A stretch of 64,000 bases of DNA. Source: Streptomyces sp. XM4193. GTDB lineage: Bacteria > Actinomycetota > Actinomycetes > Streptomycetales > Streptomycetaceae. The DNA lies in NCBI RefSeq assembly GCF_023072595.1, contig NZ_JALLGK010000001.1, forward strand, positions 1,302,001 to 1,366,000. The letters are read 5' to 3'. The notes under the pieces were generated by a model. That model saw only the letters and a program-made list of their open reading frames with translations, was not told the origin of the DNA and did not search any database. A program made the position numbers and the translations under genes. Numbering within the stretch: the first letter of the stretch is position 1; each line of letters starts with the position of its first letter. Below, in pieces: positions 8,831 through 18,610 of this stretch.

Positions 8831-9994
8831 GTGACGGAGGCCCAGCGCAGGCGCGGAATGGGTGTCGCCGGTGCCGCGATAGGCGCGGTCGCCGCCGGTG
8901 TCGCACTGGAGCGGCTGACGGTGCACCGCGCGGTGCGGCGGCGGGCGCGGCTGGCACTGGACGCGACCGGACCGTACGGCACGCTGCGCGGGGTCGCCGG
9001 TACGGCGGTCGCCGACGACGGCACCGAGCTGCACTACGAGGTGGAGGAGCCCGGTCATCCGGAGGCTCCCGCAGCGGAGGGCGGCAGCGGTTCGCGGATG
9101 CGTCGCAAGTCCGGCTCGCGGCGCGCTTCCCGGTCCCAAACCCTCACTGTCGTTTTCAGTCACGGCTACTGCCTGACCCAGGACTCCTGGCACTTCCAGC
9201 GCGAGGCGCTGCGCGAGCTGGGCACCGTACGCGCCGTCTACTGGGACCAGCGCAGCCACGGCCGCAGCGAGCGGGGCCGTTCGCAGCAGGTCGGCGCGGT
9301 GGGCGACGTACCGGTGAGCATCGACCGGCTCGGCCGGGACCTGATGGCGGTGCTGGACGCCGCCGTTCCCGAGGGGCCGGTCCTGCTGGTCGGGCACTCC
9401 ATGGGCGGGATGACGATGATGGCGCTCGCCGCCCAGTACCCGGACTGGGTGGCGGAACGGGTCGTCGGCGCCGGCTTCGTCGGCACCTCGGCGGGCGGCC
9501 TCGGCGAGGTGACGTACGGGCTGCCGTCGGCCGGGATCAGCGTGATGCGCAAGGTCGTGCCCGGGGTCCTCAAGGCGCTCGCCTCGCACTCGGCCCTGGT
9601 CGAACGCGGTCGCGCGGCCACCGCCGACCTGCTCGCCGGCTGGGTCAAGCACTACAGCTTCGGGGAGCCGCGCACCGTCGACCCGGCCGTCGCCCGGTTC
9701 GCCGAGCGGTTGATCGAGTCGACGCCGATCGATGTGGTGGCCGAGTTCTATCCGGCCTTCCACGCCCACGAGAAGGGCGAGGCGCTCGCCGCGTTCAACG
9801 ACGGCCACGCGCTGGTCATCGCGGGGGAGAAGGACCTGCTCACGCCCAAGGCGCACAGCGAGGCGATCGCCGCAGCCCTGCCCGGGGCGAGTCTGGAGAT
9901 AGTCCCGGACACCGGCCATCTGCTGATGCTGGAGCGGCCCGAACTCCTCAACGAGCGCCTGCGCGAGCTGATCGCCGAGGTGCGCGGACGCTGA
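8831..9994 (+). CDS. Alpha/beta hydrolase
   Basis: A 387-aa hydrolase of unknown substrate. A hydrophobic N-terminal stretch (about residues 10-28) could anchor it to the membrane or act as a signal. The oxyanion region is VFSHGYCLTQDSW, the nucleophile elbow GHSMGG has Ser190, the acid is in IAGEKDLLTPK and the His in DTGHLLMLERPE. Residues about 77-100 are a Gly/Ser/Arg-rich linker absent from most relatives. Its place between alr and tsaE, apparently co-transcribed, is the common Streptomyces order, but gives no clear functional clue. Confidence 0.93.
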   Translation: MTEAQRRRGMGVAGAAIGAVAAGVALERLTVHRAVRRRARLALDATGPYGTLRGVAGTAVADDGTELHYEVEEPGHPEAPAAEGGSGSRMRRKSGSRRASRSQTLTVVFSHGYCLTQDSWHFQREALRELGTVRAVYWDQRSHGRSERGRSQQVGAVGDVPVSIDRLGRDLMAVLDAAVPEGPVLLVGHSMGGMTMMALAAQYPDWVAERVVGAGFVGTSAGGLGEVTYGLPSAGISVMRKVVPGVLKALASHSALVERGRAATADLLAGWVKHYSFGEPRTVDPAVARFAERLIESTPIDVVAEFYPAFHAHEKGEALAAFNDGHALVIAGEKDLLTPKAHSEAIAAALPGASLEIVPDTGHLLMLERPELLNERLRELIAEVRGR

Positions 9995-10127
9995 CGCCGG
10001 ACGCGGCCCTCGCCGCCCGACCGTGTGCCGAACGGTCCGCGGCTGCCCGGAGAGCCGGTGCGGGCCGCGGCGGTCGGTGCGGGTCCCGAGGTCGGGAGCG
10101 CTGGGCCTCGGGGGCCGGGGCAGGCCG

Positions 10128-10133
10128 TAGCAT
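10128..10133 (+). promoter_or_regulatory. -10 box (TAGCAT) of leaderless tsaE
   Basis: TAGCAT ends six bases before the ATG of tsaE at 10140. No SD lies between. Same geometry as glmS, tsaB and several other genes in the window. Confidence 0.5.
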
Positions 10134-10139
10134 CGCTGC

Positions 10140-10655
10140 ATGCAGATGCGCACCACTGTCCGTACGCCCGAGGAGATGCTGCGGTTCGGCCGCGGCCTGG
10201 CCGGGCTGCTGCGCGCCGGCGACCTCGTACTGCTGAGCGGTGAGCTCGGCGCGGGCAAGACGACGCTGACCAGGGGGCTCGGCGAGAGCCTCGGTGTGCG
10301 CGGCCCGGTGGCCTCGCCCACCTTCGTGATCGCGCGGGTGCACCCCTCGCTGGTCGGCGGCCCCGCCCTCGTCCACGTCGACGCCTACCGCCTGGGCGGC
10401 GGTCTGGACGAGATGGAGGACCTGGAGCTCGACGTCTCCCTGGAGAGCTCGGTCGTGGTGGTCGAATGGGGCGAGGGCAAGGTCGAGGAGCTGTCCGAAA
10501 ATCGTCTGCACGTGACCATCGAGCGTGCGGTCGGCGAGCAGCCCGACTCCGCGGAGAGCGCCGACAACGTCGATTCCGCCGACGACGTCCGCACGGTCAC
10601 CGTGGCGGCGGTCGGCGACCGGTGGCACTCGCAGGACCTCGCCGTCCTGGCCTGA
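10140..10655 (+). CDS. tsaE: tRNA threonylcarbamoyladenosine biosynthesis ATPase TsaE
   Basis: ATPase partner of TsaB-TsaD in making t6A at position 37 of ANN-decoding tRNAs. The P-loop GELGAGKTTLTRG has Lys40; SPTFVI and the HVDAYRL strand match the family; VVVVEWGEGK is the conserved late block. The last 40 residues are a poorly conserved tail rich in Asp and Val. Start is ATG 10140, with ATG 10146 as an alternative. tsaB lies 1.4 kb downstream. Confidence 0.96.
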   Translation: MQMRTTVRTPEEMLRFGRGLAGLLRAGDLVLLSGELGAGKTTLTRGLGESLGVRGPVASPTFVIARVHPSLVGGPALVHVDAYRLGGGLDEMEDLELDVSLESSVVVVEWGEGKVEELSENRLHVTIERAVGEQPDSAESADNVDSADDVRTVTVAAVGDRWHSQDLAVLA

Positions 10656-10750
10656 GACCGCCGCGATCGTCGGGCAGTCGTGGCCGGCGGGCGCCGCAAG
10701 ATCGAACATCGCACCGGTACACCGCAGGTCAGTGCGGTGCGCCCGGGAAT

Positions 10751-10771
10751 CCGACAGTCTGTCGGTAAAAT
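10751..10771 (+). promoter_or_regulatory. 15-bp dyad abutting a -10-like box
   Basis: CCGACAG-T-CTGTCGG at 10751-10765 is a perfect palindrome and is followed at once by TAAAAT (10766-10771), a good -10. This places a likely operator in the promoter spacer of the small gene at 10857. I see no clear -35. Confidence 0.5.
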
Positions 10772-10819
10772 CTTGCGCGGGCTGACCGTGCCGTGTTCCC
10801 ATGGGAGGACGCCGCGAAC

Positions 10820-10833
10820 TTAGGTGAGCCTAA
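10820..10833 (+). promoter_or_regulatory. Iron-box-like sequence
   Basis: TTAGGTGAGCCTAA fits the first 14 positions of the actinobacterial IdeR/DmdR1 iron box (TTAGGTTAGSCTAACCTAA type) but the last half-site is degenerate. It lies 24 bases before the start at 10857, where a repressor would block transcription or translation. Weak support only. Confidence 0.3.
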
Positions 10834-10856
10834 TTCGCTGTCTGAGGGGAGCATCC

Positions 10857-11063
10857 ATGTCGGACCACCAGCGTGCGCCGCGATCCGTCAACCCCGAGGA
10901 CGCGTCGAAGTCGGCCAACCCGCGATTCGAGGAGCTGCTGGCGTCCTGCGCCGCGGCCAGCGCCGTCTCCACGCCGCCCGACGCTCCCGGCGCCGCTGCC
11001 GCTGACGAGACCTCGGACGTTCCGGACCTCGCCGAGGGCGTCAACCGCCCCCGCGCAGCCTGA
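10857..11063 (+). CDS. Small protein of unknown function
   Basis: A 68-aa, Ala-, Ser- and Pro-rich soluble protein with no domain I recognise. The ATG is well supported by GAGGGG at 10844-10849. The frame is open back to 10824, but that part lacks a ribosome site. A dyad/-10 element and an iron-box-like sequence lie upstream, so it appears to have its own regulated promoter. Codon use is typical for the genome. Function unknown. Confidence 0.6.
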   Translation: MSDHQRAPRSVNPEDASKSANPRFEELLASCAAASAVSTPPDAPGAAAADETSDVPDLAEGVNRPRAA

Positions 11064-11185
11064 TCCCGGGGCCGCCGCCCACCTGATCCGACCCGCCCGA
11101 CCGCACGCGTGCCGGGGCCGGGGTGTGCGCGGGGTGGGCGTGATTCAAGCCGCGGAGCTCGACGTCCGCCGATCGAAAGAGGCGG

Positions 11186-11746
11186 TCAGTCGACCACGAC
11201 GACGCGGGTGTCCAGCGTCGCGAAGAGCCACATCGCCTCGCCGTCGGCCCTGTCCTCCCGGACCCCGCCGGTCTTCCTGCTCGGGTCGGGGTTGGGCGTG
11301 GACCCGTCTATGGCCGCGCTGAAACCGACCGAGACGCCACCCACGTCGGCGAACCGGACCACGTTCTCGATCGGGACGCCGTCGGTGCCGGTGACGTGCC
11401 CCGAGCGCGAGGTGACGCGGTAGTTGCCGGGAGGCGGGTCGACCGTTCCGGGGGTGACCTCGAAGGTCCGGCTCGGAGTGCCGTTCTTGCCGACCAGCCA
11501 GACCCGGTCCGCCTTGAGCGAGTAGACGACGCGCTTGCCCTCGCCCGTGCCGACCGGCAGCTTAAACTCGTCCTTCTCACCCGTCGCACTGTCGTCCGGG
11601 GACGCGGGAGCGGAGGGACTCGGCTTCGCACGCCGCTCGTCGTCCCGCTCCTTGGCGGCGGACGCCTGGACCGCCAGCACGCCGACCACAGCAAGAGCCG
11701 CGGCGGTCAGGCCGGCCACGACGATCCCCGTACTGTTGCGCGCCAC
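11186..11746 (-). CDS. Exported L,D-transpeptidase-like protein lacking the catalytic motif
   Basis: A 186-aa secreted or membrane-anchored protein. An N-terminal hydrophobic segment (about 8-30) is followed by a Ser/Pro/Asp linker and then a YkuD-like domain: SLKADRVWLVGKNG, the repeated beta strands, and a C-terminal TRVVVVD strand. In YkuD enzymes the active site reads SHGCVR; here the aligned residues are K158-T-G-G-V-R163, so the catalytic His and Cys are replaced by Thr159 and Gly161. It should therefore not form 3-3 cross-links. It may bind peptidoglycan or regulate other enzymes (inference). Start is GTG 11746 with GAGAGG upstream. Confidence 0.8.
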   Translation of the reverse strand: MARNSTGIVVAGLTAAALAVVGVLAVQASAAKERDDERRAKPSPSAPASPDDSATGEKDEFKLPVGTGEGKRVVYSLKADRVWLVGKNGTPSRTFEVTPGTVDPPPGNYRVTSRSGHVTGTDGVPIENVVRFADVGGVSVGFSAAIDGSTPNPDPSRKTGGVREDRADGEAMWLFATLDTRVVVVD

Positions 11747-12039
11747 CCTCGGTCACCTCTCGGACACATACGCCACACCCGACAGCCTTTGTGACCGTCG
11801 TACGAGTGACGTTAGCAGTCGCGGAAGGGCCTTCTCGGCAGCCCGGTCCGGCCTTCGCCGCCGCCCGCCGCGCTCGGCCGACCCGCGTCGTACGCGCCCG
11901 CACCCGCACTCGCTGTCGGCGTGCGGCCCGGCACCCGGCTCGCGTCCCCGCCGCGTCCCCGCCGCGGTCCACCGCCCCGTGGCGCCGGACAGGGCGGCGC
12001 TGCCTGCCCACCCGGCGCGGGCGGGGCGCCGGGGCGCCG

Positions 12040-12045
12040 TAGGCT
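12040..12045 (+). promoter_or_regulatory. -10 box (TAGGCT) of leaderless tsaB
   Basis: TAGGCT ends six bases before the tsaB GTG at 12052, with no SD. The remaining gap 11747-12039 between the divergent genes is very GC-rich and shows nothing else I can support. Confidence 0.5.
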
Positions 12046-12051
12046 TGGCGT

Positions 12052-12717
12052 GTGCTGCTGCTAGCTCTGGACACCGCCACCCCCGCCGTGACCGCCGCTC
12101 TCCACGACGGAGAGCGCGTGCTGGCGTCGTTCGACCAGATCGACGCCCGCCGCCACGGCGAGCTTCTGCTGCCCGCCGTGGACCGCGTCTTCACCGAGGC
12201 GGGCCGCGACCGCAACGAGCTGACCGGAGTGGTCGCAGGAGTCGGTCCCGGCCCCTACACCGGCCTGCGGGTCGGACTTGCGACGGCGAGCAGCCTCGGC
12301 GCCGCGCTGGGAGTGCCGGTGCACGGCCTGTGCACGCTGGACGGGATCGCGTGGGCGTCCGGGCTGGACGAGCCGTTCGTCGTGGCGACCGACGCCCGCC
12401 GCAAGGAGGTGTACTGGGCGACGTACGCCGACGCCCGTACGCGCACGGACGGGCCCGCGGTCGACCGGTCGAGCGAACTCCCCTCCGAGGTCGCGGCGTT
12501 GACCGCCGTCGGCGCCGGTGCGGTGCAGTACGGGGACGACTTCCCGCGACTGCGCGCCGATCTGCCCCAGCACCAGTCGGCCGCCGCCCTGGCCTCTCTC
12601 GCCGCGGAGCGCCTGGCCGCGGGCGCCGTCGCCGAGTTCCTGCCGCCGCTGCCGCTCTATCTGCGCCGGCCCGATGCGAAGGTCCCGGCCGGCTACAAGG
12701 TGGTCACCCCCAGGTGA
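12052..12717 (+). CDS. tsaB: tRNA threonylcarbamoyladenosine biosynthesis protein TsaB
   Basis: Inactive ASKHA-fold partner that dimerises with TsaD for t6A formation. The 221-aa protein opens LLLALDTATPAVTAAL and carries VGPGPYTGLRVGLATA, the family signature; RKEVYWATY is the third conserved block. Length is normal. The GTG start follows a TAGGCT -10 by six bases, so it may be leaderless. Its stop overlaps the rimI start (GTGA), indicating translational coupling. Confidence 0.96.
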   Translation: MLLLALDTATPAVTAALHDGERVLASFDQIDARRHGELLLPAVDRVFTEAGRDRNELTGVVAGVGPGPYTGLRVGLATASSLGAALGVPVHGLCTLDGIAWASGLDEPFVVATDARRKEVYWATYADARTRTDGPAVDRSSELPSEVAALTAVGAGAVQYGDDFPRLRADLPQHQSAAALASLAAERLAAGAVAEFLPPLPLYLRRPDAKVPAGYKVVTPR

Positions 12718-13241
12718 GCGCGGCGCAGACATCCGTGCGCCTGCGCGAGATGCGCTGGTGGGACATCGATCCGGTGTTCGCCCTCGAGCGGGAGATCTTC
12801 CCCGAGGACGCCTGGTCGGAGGGGATGTTCTGGTCCGAACTCGCCCATGCGCGCGGCCCGTCGGCCGGCCGCAGATACCTCGTCGCGGACGACGGTGGCG
12901 ATATCGCCGGCTACGGCGGGTTCGGCGCGGTGGACGGCACCGGCGACATCCTGACCATCGCCGTGGCGCCCGGCTGGGAGGGGCGCGGTCTCGGTGCGCG
13001 GCTGCTCACCGGACTCCTCGACGCGGCGACGGACTTCGGCTGCCACGAGGTGCTGCTGGAGGTCCGCGTCGACAACCACCGGGCCCAACGCCTCTACGAG
13101 CGCTTCGACTTCGAACCGCTCGGGGTGCGTCGCGGCTACTACCAGCCCGCGAACGTCGACGCACTGGTGATGCGCCGCCCGCACTCGCCACCCGCCACCG
13201 ACCCGTCCGGCACCGACCCGAAGGGCTGGTCCGCCGCATGA
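12714..13241 (+). CDS. rimI: Ribosomal-protein-alanine N-acetyltransferase (RimI family)
   Basis: GNAT-fold N-terminal acetyltransferase; RimI acetylates ribosomal protein S18 in E. coli and has broader targets elsewhere. 175 aa, with the acetyl-CoA loop EGRGLGARLL and the NHRAQRLYERFDFEPLGVRRGYY motif with its Asn and Tyr. The GTG start overlaps the tsaB stop, and its own stop overlaps the next gene (ATGA). The tsaB-rimI pairing is standard; the usual next gene, tsaD, is absent here. Confidence 0.94.
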   Translation: MSAAQTSVRLREMRWWDIDPVFALEREIFPEDAWSEGMFWSELAHARGPSAGRRYLVADDGGDIAGYGGFGAVDGTGDILTIAVAPGWEGRGLGARLLTGLLDAATDFGCHEVLLEVRVDNHRAQRLYERFDFEPLGVRRGYYQPANVDALVMRRPHSPPATDPSGTDPKGWSAA

Positions 13242-13573
13242 CGCTCGCGCTGATGTGGGAGGCCCGCGCAGCCGAGGGCCGCGCCGCCGAGCTGCTGGCC
13301 TGGGTGAGGGCCCAACCGCTCGACGCCGTGCCGCGACGGCGTGAGACCTTCAGCGCTCCGGGTGACCGGGTGCTCGTCGTCACCTGGTGGGATGCCGACG
13401 CCGAGGACTGGGAGCCCGCCGAGCCCGTACAGCCCACCGAGCCCGTACAGCCCACCGCGGACGCATCGAGTGAACCGGTGACGCCCGCCGTCGCCGAACT
13501 CCCCGAGCCCCCGGCCGAGTTGCTGCGCCGCCCCGTGCACCGCTGGCACTTCACCTCCCTCGGCACCGACTGA
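13238..13573 (+). CDS. Hypothetical protein coupled to rimI
   Basis: A 111-aa protein of unknown function. Its ATG overlaps the rimI TGA, so it is very likely translated. The N-terminal half (MTLALMWEARAAEGRAAELLAWVRA) resembles the first strand and helix of a small ferredoxin-like fold; the middle is a Glu/Pro/Val-rich linker that includes an exact 18-base tandem duplication (13421-13438 and 13439-13456) encoding EPVQPT twice; the C-terminus ends RPVHRWHFTSLGTD. It occupies the place where tsaD is usually found. Assignment is by context only. Confidence 0.75.
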   Translation: MTLALMWEARAAEGRAAELLAWVRAQPLDAVPRRRETFSAPGDRVLVVTWWDADAEDWEPAEPVQPTEPVQPTADASSEPVTPAVAELPEPPAELLRRPVHRWHFTSLGTD

Positions 13574-13640
13574 CCCGCGCGCCGCCCCGCCCTCCCAGCC
13601 CGCACCGACCACCCACCACGCCTGCCCCTGGCCCGTTCGC

Positions 13641-14900
13641 TCAGGTGCCGGTCACGGGGTGGCCCAGCAGCATGGCCGGTGCGCCCTCCGTGCGGGTGAG
13701 GAAGACGGTCGCCGACGCGGGACCGCGAGGTTTGACCTTTCTCCGCAGCTCCTCGGGCTCGATCGGCGATCCGCGCTTCTTGACCGTCAGCGTGCCGACC
13801 TCGCGTTCCCGCAGCAGGGCCTTCAGCCGCTTGAGGTTGAACGGCAGCGCATCGGTGATCTCGTACGCCCGTGCGTACGGGGTGGTGCGCAGCTCGTCGG
13901 CGGTGAGATAGGCGATCGTTGGGTCGATCAGCCGCGCGTCCAGGTCCCGCGCCAGTTCGGCCACGAGGTGCGAGCGGATGACGGCGCCGTCCGGCTCGTA
14001 GAGATAGCGCAGCACCGGGCCGGCCTGCGGATCCGGGAGCCCCTCGCCGATCAGCGAGTGGCGCTCGGGCAGCAGGGTGGCGCGTACGGCGGGACGGATC
14101 GGGCCCGCCGGCTGCGCGAGACCGCCGAACCAGAGCACGGCCTCCTTCACCTCGCCGTCGACCGAGATCCACTCCGCCTCGGCGTCCGGCGGGATCGCCT
14201 CGTGGGGCACTCCGGGAGCGATCTTGAGCGCGGCACACGGCATCCGTGCGGCCAGTTCGCCGGCCCAGGACAGGGGCGGCGAGTACGCCTCGGGGTCGAA
14301 GATCCGGCCACGGCCGCCGCGGCGTGCCGGGTCGACGAAGACCGCGTCGTACGGTTCGGGCCCGCCGAGCAGCTCCTCGTCCCCGAGGTCGGCGGCTTCG
14401 GCGCGGCGCACCTCGATGAGACCGTCGAGGCCGAGTGCGGCGGCGTTGGCTGCGAGAACCGCGCAGGTCAGCGGGGAGCGGTCCACCGCGAGGACCTCCA
14501 CGCCCGCTCGGGCGAGGGCCAGGGCGTCGCCGCCCACTCCGCAGCAGACGTCCACCAGTCGACGGACGCCCGCGGCCGCGATCCGCTCGGCCCGGTAGGT
14601 GGCCACCGTCGATCTGGTGGCCTGTTCCAGGCCGTCCGGGGTGAAGTACATCCGGCTCGCGTCCGCCGCCCCGAACTTGGCGACCGCCCGTTGGCGCAGC
14701 CGGGCCTGGCCGATCGCCGCGGAGACCAGTTCCGGCGGGTGCTCGCGGCGGAGCCTGGTCGCCACGGCCAGCTCCTGTGCGGGGTCGAAGTTCCTCAGTT
14801 CGTCGAGGAGTTGCTGCCCCTGCGGGGTCAGCAGCCGGGCGAAGGAGTCCACGGCGTCGGGCGGGGTGCTGGTGCTGTCGGATACGGCCACACGAGCCAT
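13641..14900 (-). CDS. Class I SAM methyltransferase with THUMP-like C-terminal domain
   Basis: A 419-aa predicted nucleic-acid methyltransferase. Motif I is LVDVCCGVGGDALALA (about residues 112-130), then VLAVDRSP, and a VFVDPARR motif in the position of the catalytic DPPY/NPPY loop. The C-terminal THUMP-like region (about 330-415: PFNLKRLKALLREREVGTLTVKKRG) suggests an RNA substrate. Substrate unknown. A divergent gene, the deacetylase, starts 75 bases away, and an 8-bp inverted repeat TTCCCCGG...CCGGGGAA (14903-14944) lies between them. Confidence 0.88.
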   Translation of the reverse strand: MARVAVSDSTSTPPDAVDSFARLLTPQGQQLLDELRNFDPAQELAVATRLRREHPPELVSAAIGQARLRQRAVAKFGAADASRMYFTPDGLEQATRSTVATYRAERIAAAGVRRLVDVCCGVGGDALALARAGVEVLAVDRSPLTCAVLAANAAALGLDGLIEVRRAEAADLGDEELLGGPEPYDAVFVDPARRGGRGRIFDPEAYSPPLSWAGELAARMPCAALKIAPGVPHEAIPPDAEAEWISVDGEVKEAVLWFGGLAQPAGPIRPAVRATLLPERHSLIGEGLPDPQAGPVLRYLYEPDGAVIRSHLVAELARDLDARLIDPTIAYLTADELRTTPYARAYEITDALPFNLKRLKALLREREVGTLTVKKRGSPIEPEELRRKVKPRGPASATVFLTRTEGAPAMLLGHPVTGT

Positions 14901-14975
14901 TTTCCCCGGCTGTCTCCGGCAGTGCCGAACCGGCTTCCGGGGAAGGGCCGCAGACGGCTGTCAGCATCCGGCCCC

Positions 14976-16211
14976 ATGAAGCTAATCCGACAAATCACAC
15001 AAATCCCGGGGAGGGGGCGGTCGCCGTCCCCTCCGCCGCGTACGGGTCGTCTGTTCCGCCGAGCGGGTGCCGTCTCGCTCGCCGCGCTGCTCGCCGTCTC
15101 CTGCGGCTGGGCGAACACCGGTCGACCCGACCCCCGCCCCGGCGCCCCCGACGGCAGCACGACCAACCCCGACGCGACGGGCCGGGACGCGACGGGCCTC
15201 GAAGCGACGGGCCGGGACGCGGCCGACTCGGACGCGACGGGCCAGGATGCAACGGGCCGAAGTGCGGCGGACCCCGACGCGACGGACCCCGACGCGACGG
15301 ACCTCGGCGCCGGTGCCCCCGCCGGTGGGCGGATGCGCGGGGCTCCGCTCGACGAACCGCTCTCCGGGGCCCCGGCCGGCGCCGAGGGCGGGCCCGCCGA
15401 GCAGCGCGCCGGTTCCGAACTGACCCTGGGGGCCCGTCAGCGGGTCCAGGCCTCCCGGGCCGCCGCCGCACTGGACGCCTACGCGCAGCGCCTGCACCGC
15501 CGCGAGCAGCTCCGCGTCGCCGCCGCCCGCACCTGGAAGGTGGCCCGCACCCCGCTGCGTCCGCCCCCGCCGCCGGACCGCAAGCCGGATGTCACCAGCG
15601 ACGCCGACCACCTGGGCGAGGGGCTGCCGCCGGTGCTCAACCGCGTCCCGACCCGCGACCGGGTCGTCTTCCTCACCATCGACGACGGCCACCACAAGGA
15701 TCCCGAGCTCATCCGGATGCTCCGCGAACTCGACGTCCCCTACAGTGCGTTCCTCTCGGACTACGTCGCCGCGGACGACTACGACTACTTCCGCCGCATG
15801 CAGCGAGCGGGCGCGGGGATCCACAATCACACCCTCACCCACAAGGAACTGCCGAAGCTCTCCTACGAGGGGCAGCGCAAGGAGATCTGCGGTCAACAGG
15901 AGGTGCTCGCCGAGGAGTTCGGCAAGCCGCCGAAGCTGTTCCGGCCGCCCTACGGGGCGTACAACCGAGACACCCTGCGGGCCGCGGCCACCTGCGGCAT
16001 CACCGCTGTTCCGCTGTGGGCGGAGGAGGCGTGGGCCAAGCGCTTCGACTGGCGCAGGGCGGACCGCAAGTTCCATCCCGGCGACATCGTTCTCACGCAC
16101 TTCCGGGGCAGGGAAGAGTGGGGCGGCTCGATGGCCGACATGGTCCGCCGCACGCTGAAGACCGCCACCGAACAGGGCTTTGCCGTGGCCAGGTTGGAGG
16201 ACTACCTCTGA
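14976..16211 (+). CDS. Polysaccharide deacetylase lipoprotein
   Basis: Probable extracellular NodB-family deacetylase (peptidoglycan or other GlcNAc polymer). 411 aa: a lipobox LAVSC with Cys43, then a low-complexity linker (about 60-110) built of five-residue units of the form DATGx, then a charged stalk, and the NodB domain from about 229 to the end. Motif 1 is TIDDG (Asp236-Asp237), motif 2 HNHTLTH (His285, His289), motif 3 RPPYGAYN, and late LTHF. All catalytic and metal residues appear present. The start follows the divergent methyltransferase without a clear SD; CAGCAT eight bases upstream may be a -10. Confidence 0.92.
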   Translation: MKLIRQITQIPGRGRSPSPPPRTGRLFRRAGAVSLAALLAVSCGWANTGRPDPRPGAPDGSTTNPDATGRDATGLEATGRDAADSDATGQDATGRSAADPDATDPDATDLGAGAPAGGRMRGAPLDEPLSGAPAGAEGGPAEQRAGSELTLGARQRVQASRAAAALDAYAQRLHRREQLRVAAARTWKVARTPLRPPPPPDRKPDVTSDADHLGEGLPPVLNRVPTRDRVVFLTIDDGHHKDPELIRMLRELDVPYSAFLSDYVAADDYDYFRRMQRAGAGIHNHTLTHKELPKLSYEGQRKEICGQQEVLAEEFGKPPKLFRPPYGAYNRDTLRAAATCGITAVPLWAEEAWAKRFDWRRADRKFHPGDIVLTHFRGREEWGGSMADMVRRTLKTATEQGFAVARLEDYL

Positions 16212-16317
16212 GTTCCGGCGCTGCGAACCCCGTCGACGGGGAGCCGGCACGGAACGGTTCCGAGGGCGTCGGCGGGGCCGCCGCGGGGTCCGTCGGGACG
16301 CCGTGCGGGAGGGTTCA

Positions 16318-16344
16318 CTGGCACTCGGCTTGACCGAGTGCTAA
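16318..16344 (+). promoter_or_regulatory. CIRCE operator 1 (HrcA site)
   Basis: CTGGCACTC-N9-GAGTGCTAA at 16318-16344 matches the CIRCE consensus TTAGCACTC-N9-GAGTGCTAA, with two changes in the left arm. The -35 of the groES promoter lies inside the spacer, so HrcA binding would block RNA polymerase directly. Confidence 0.93.
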
Positions 16345-16358
16345 GCGCGGCATAATCT
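16330..16358 (+). promoter_or_regulatory. groES-groEL promoter
   Basis: TTGACC at 16330-16335 and CATAAT/TAATCT at 16351-16358 form a vegetative-type promoter (spacing 15 or 17 depending on the hexamer chosen). It is bracketed by the two CIRCE elements. The predicted start is about 185 bases upstream of groES. Confidence 0.75.
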
Positions 16359-16363
16359 CGGCA

Positions 16364-16390
16364 CTGGCACTCTCCGCGTGGGAGTGCCAG
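16364..16390 (+). promoter_or_regulatory. CIRCE operator 2 (HrcA site)
   Basis: CTGGCACTC-N9-GAGTGCCAG at 16364-16390 is a perfect inverted repeat with the CIRCE spacing. It lies over or just after the expected transcription start. Its centre is 46 bases from that of CIRCE 1. Confidence 0.9.
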
Positions 16391-16548
16391 ACATGAGCAC
16401 AACGGCGCGCGCAAAACCGGGAGTGCCCCGCACCCACGGCGAGCGAGCGTCCGCGACAGGCGATCCGGCACCCGCGACGACGGATCACCAGACGTCGCAC
16501 ACCAAGACATGCAGACCCCGTGAGATCTCCGAAGGGGGAGGTCGGATC

Positions 16549-16857
16549 GTGACGACCGCCAGCTCCAAGGTTGCCATCAAGCCGCTTGAGGACCGCATTG
16601 TGGTCCAGCCGCTCGACGCAGAGCAGACCACGGCTTCGGGCCTGGTCATTCCGGACACCGCCAAGGAGAAGCCCCAGGAGGGCACCGTCCTGGCCGTGGG
16701 CCCGGGCCGCGTCGAGGACGGCAAGCGCGTCGAGCTCGACGTCAACGTCGGCGACATCGTGCTCTACAGCAAGTACGGCGGCACCGAGGTGAAGTACAAC
16801 GGCGAGGAGTACCTCGTCCTCTCGGCCCGCGACGTTCTCGCGATCGTCGAGAAGTAA
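16549..16857 (+). CDS. groS: Co-chaperonin GroES
   Basis: Heptameric lid of the GroEL chaperonin. 102 aa; [38 protein letters not shown] includes the mobile loop, and [28 protein letters not shown] is the usual end. The frame is open to 16378, but the GTG at 16549 has a strong GAAGGGGGAGG ribosome site and gives the family's start. A leader of about 185 bases separates it from the CIRCE-controlled promoter. groEL follows in the same operon. Confidence 0.98.
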   Translation: MTTASSKVAIKPLEDRIVVQPLDAEQTTASGLVIPDTAKEKPQEGTVLAVGPGRVEDGKRVELDVNVGDIVLYSKYGGTEVKYNGEEYLVLSARDVLAIVEK

Positions 16858-16895
16858 GCACCCACGTTTGCCGATCCGCGCCCTGGTTCTCCCGA

Positions 16896-18594
<1,699 letters not shown>

Positions 18595-18610
18595 TCTCTC
18601 GCGCGCTCGT

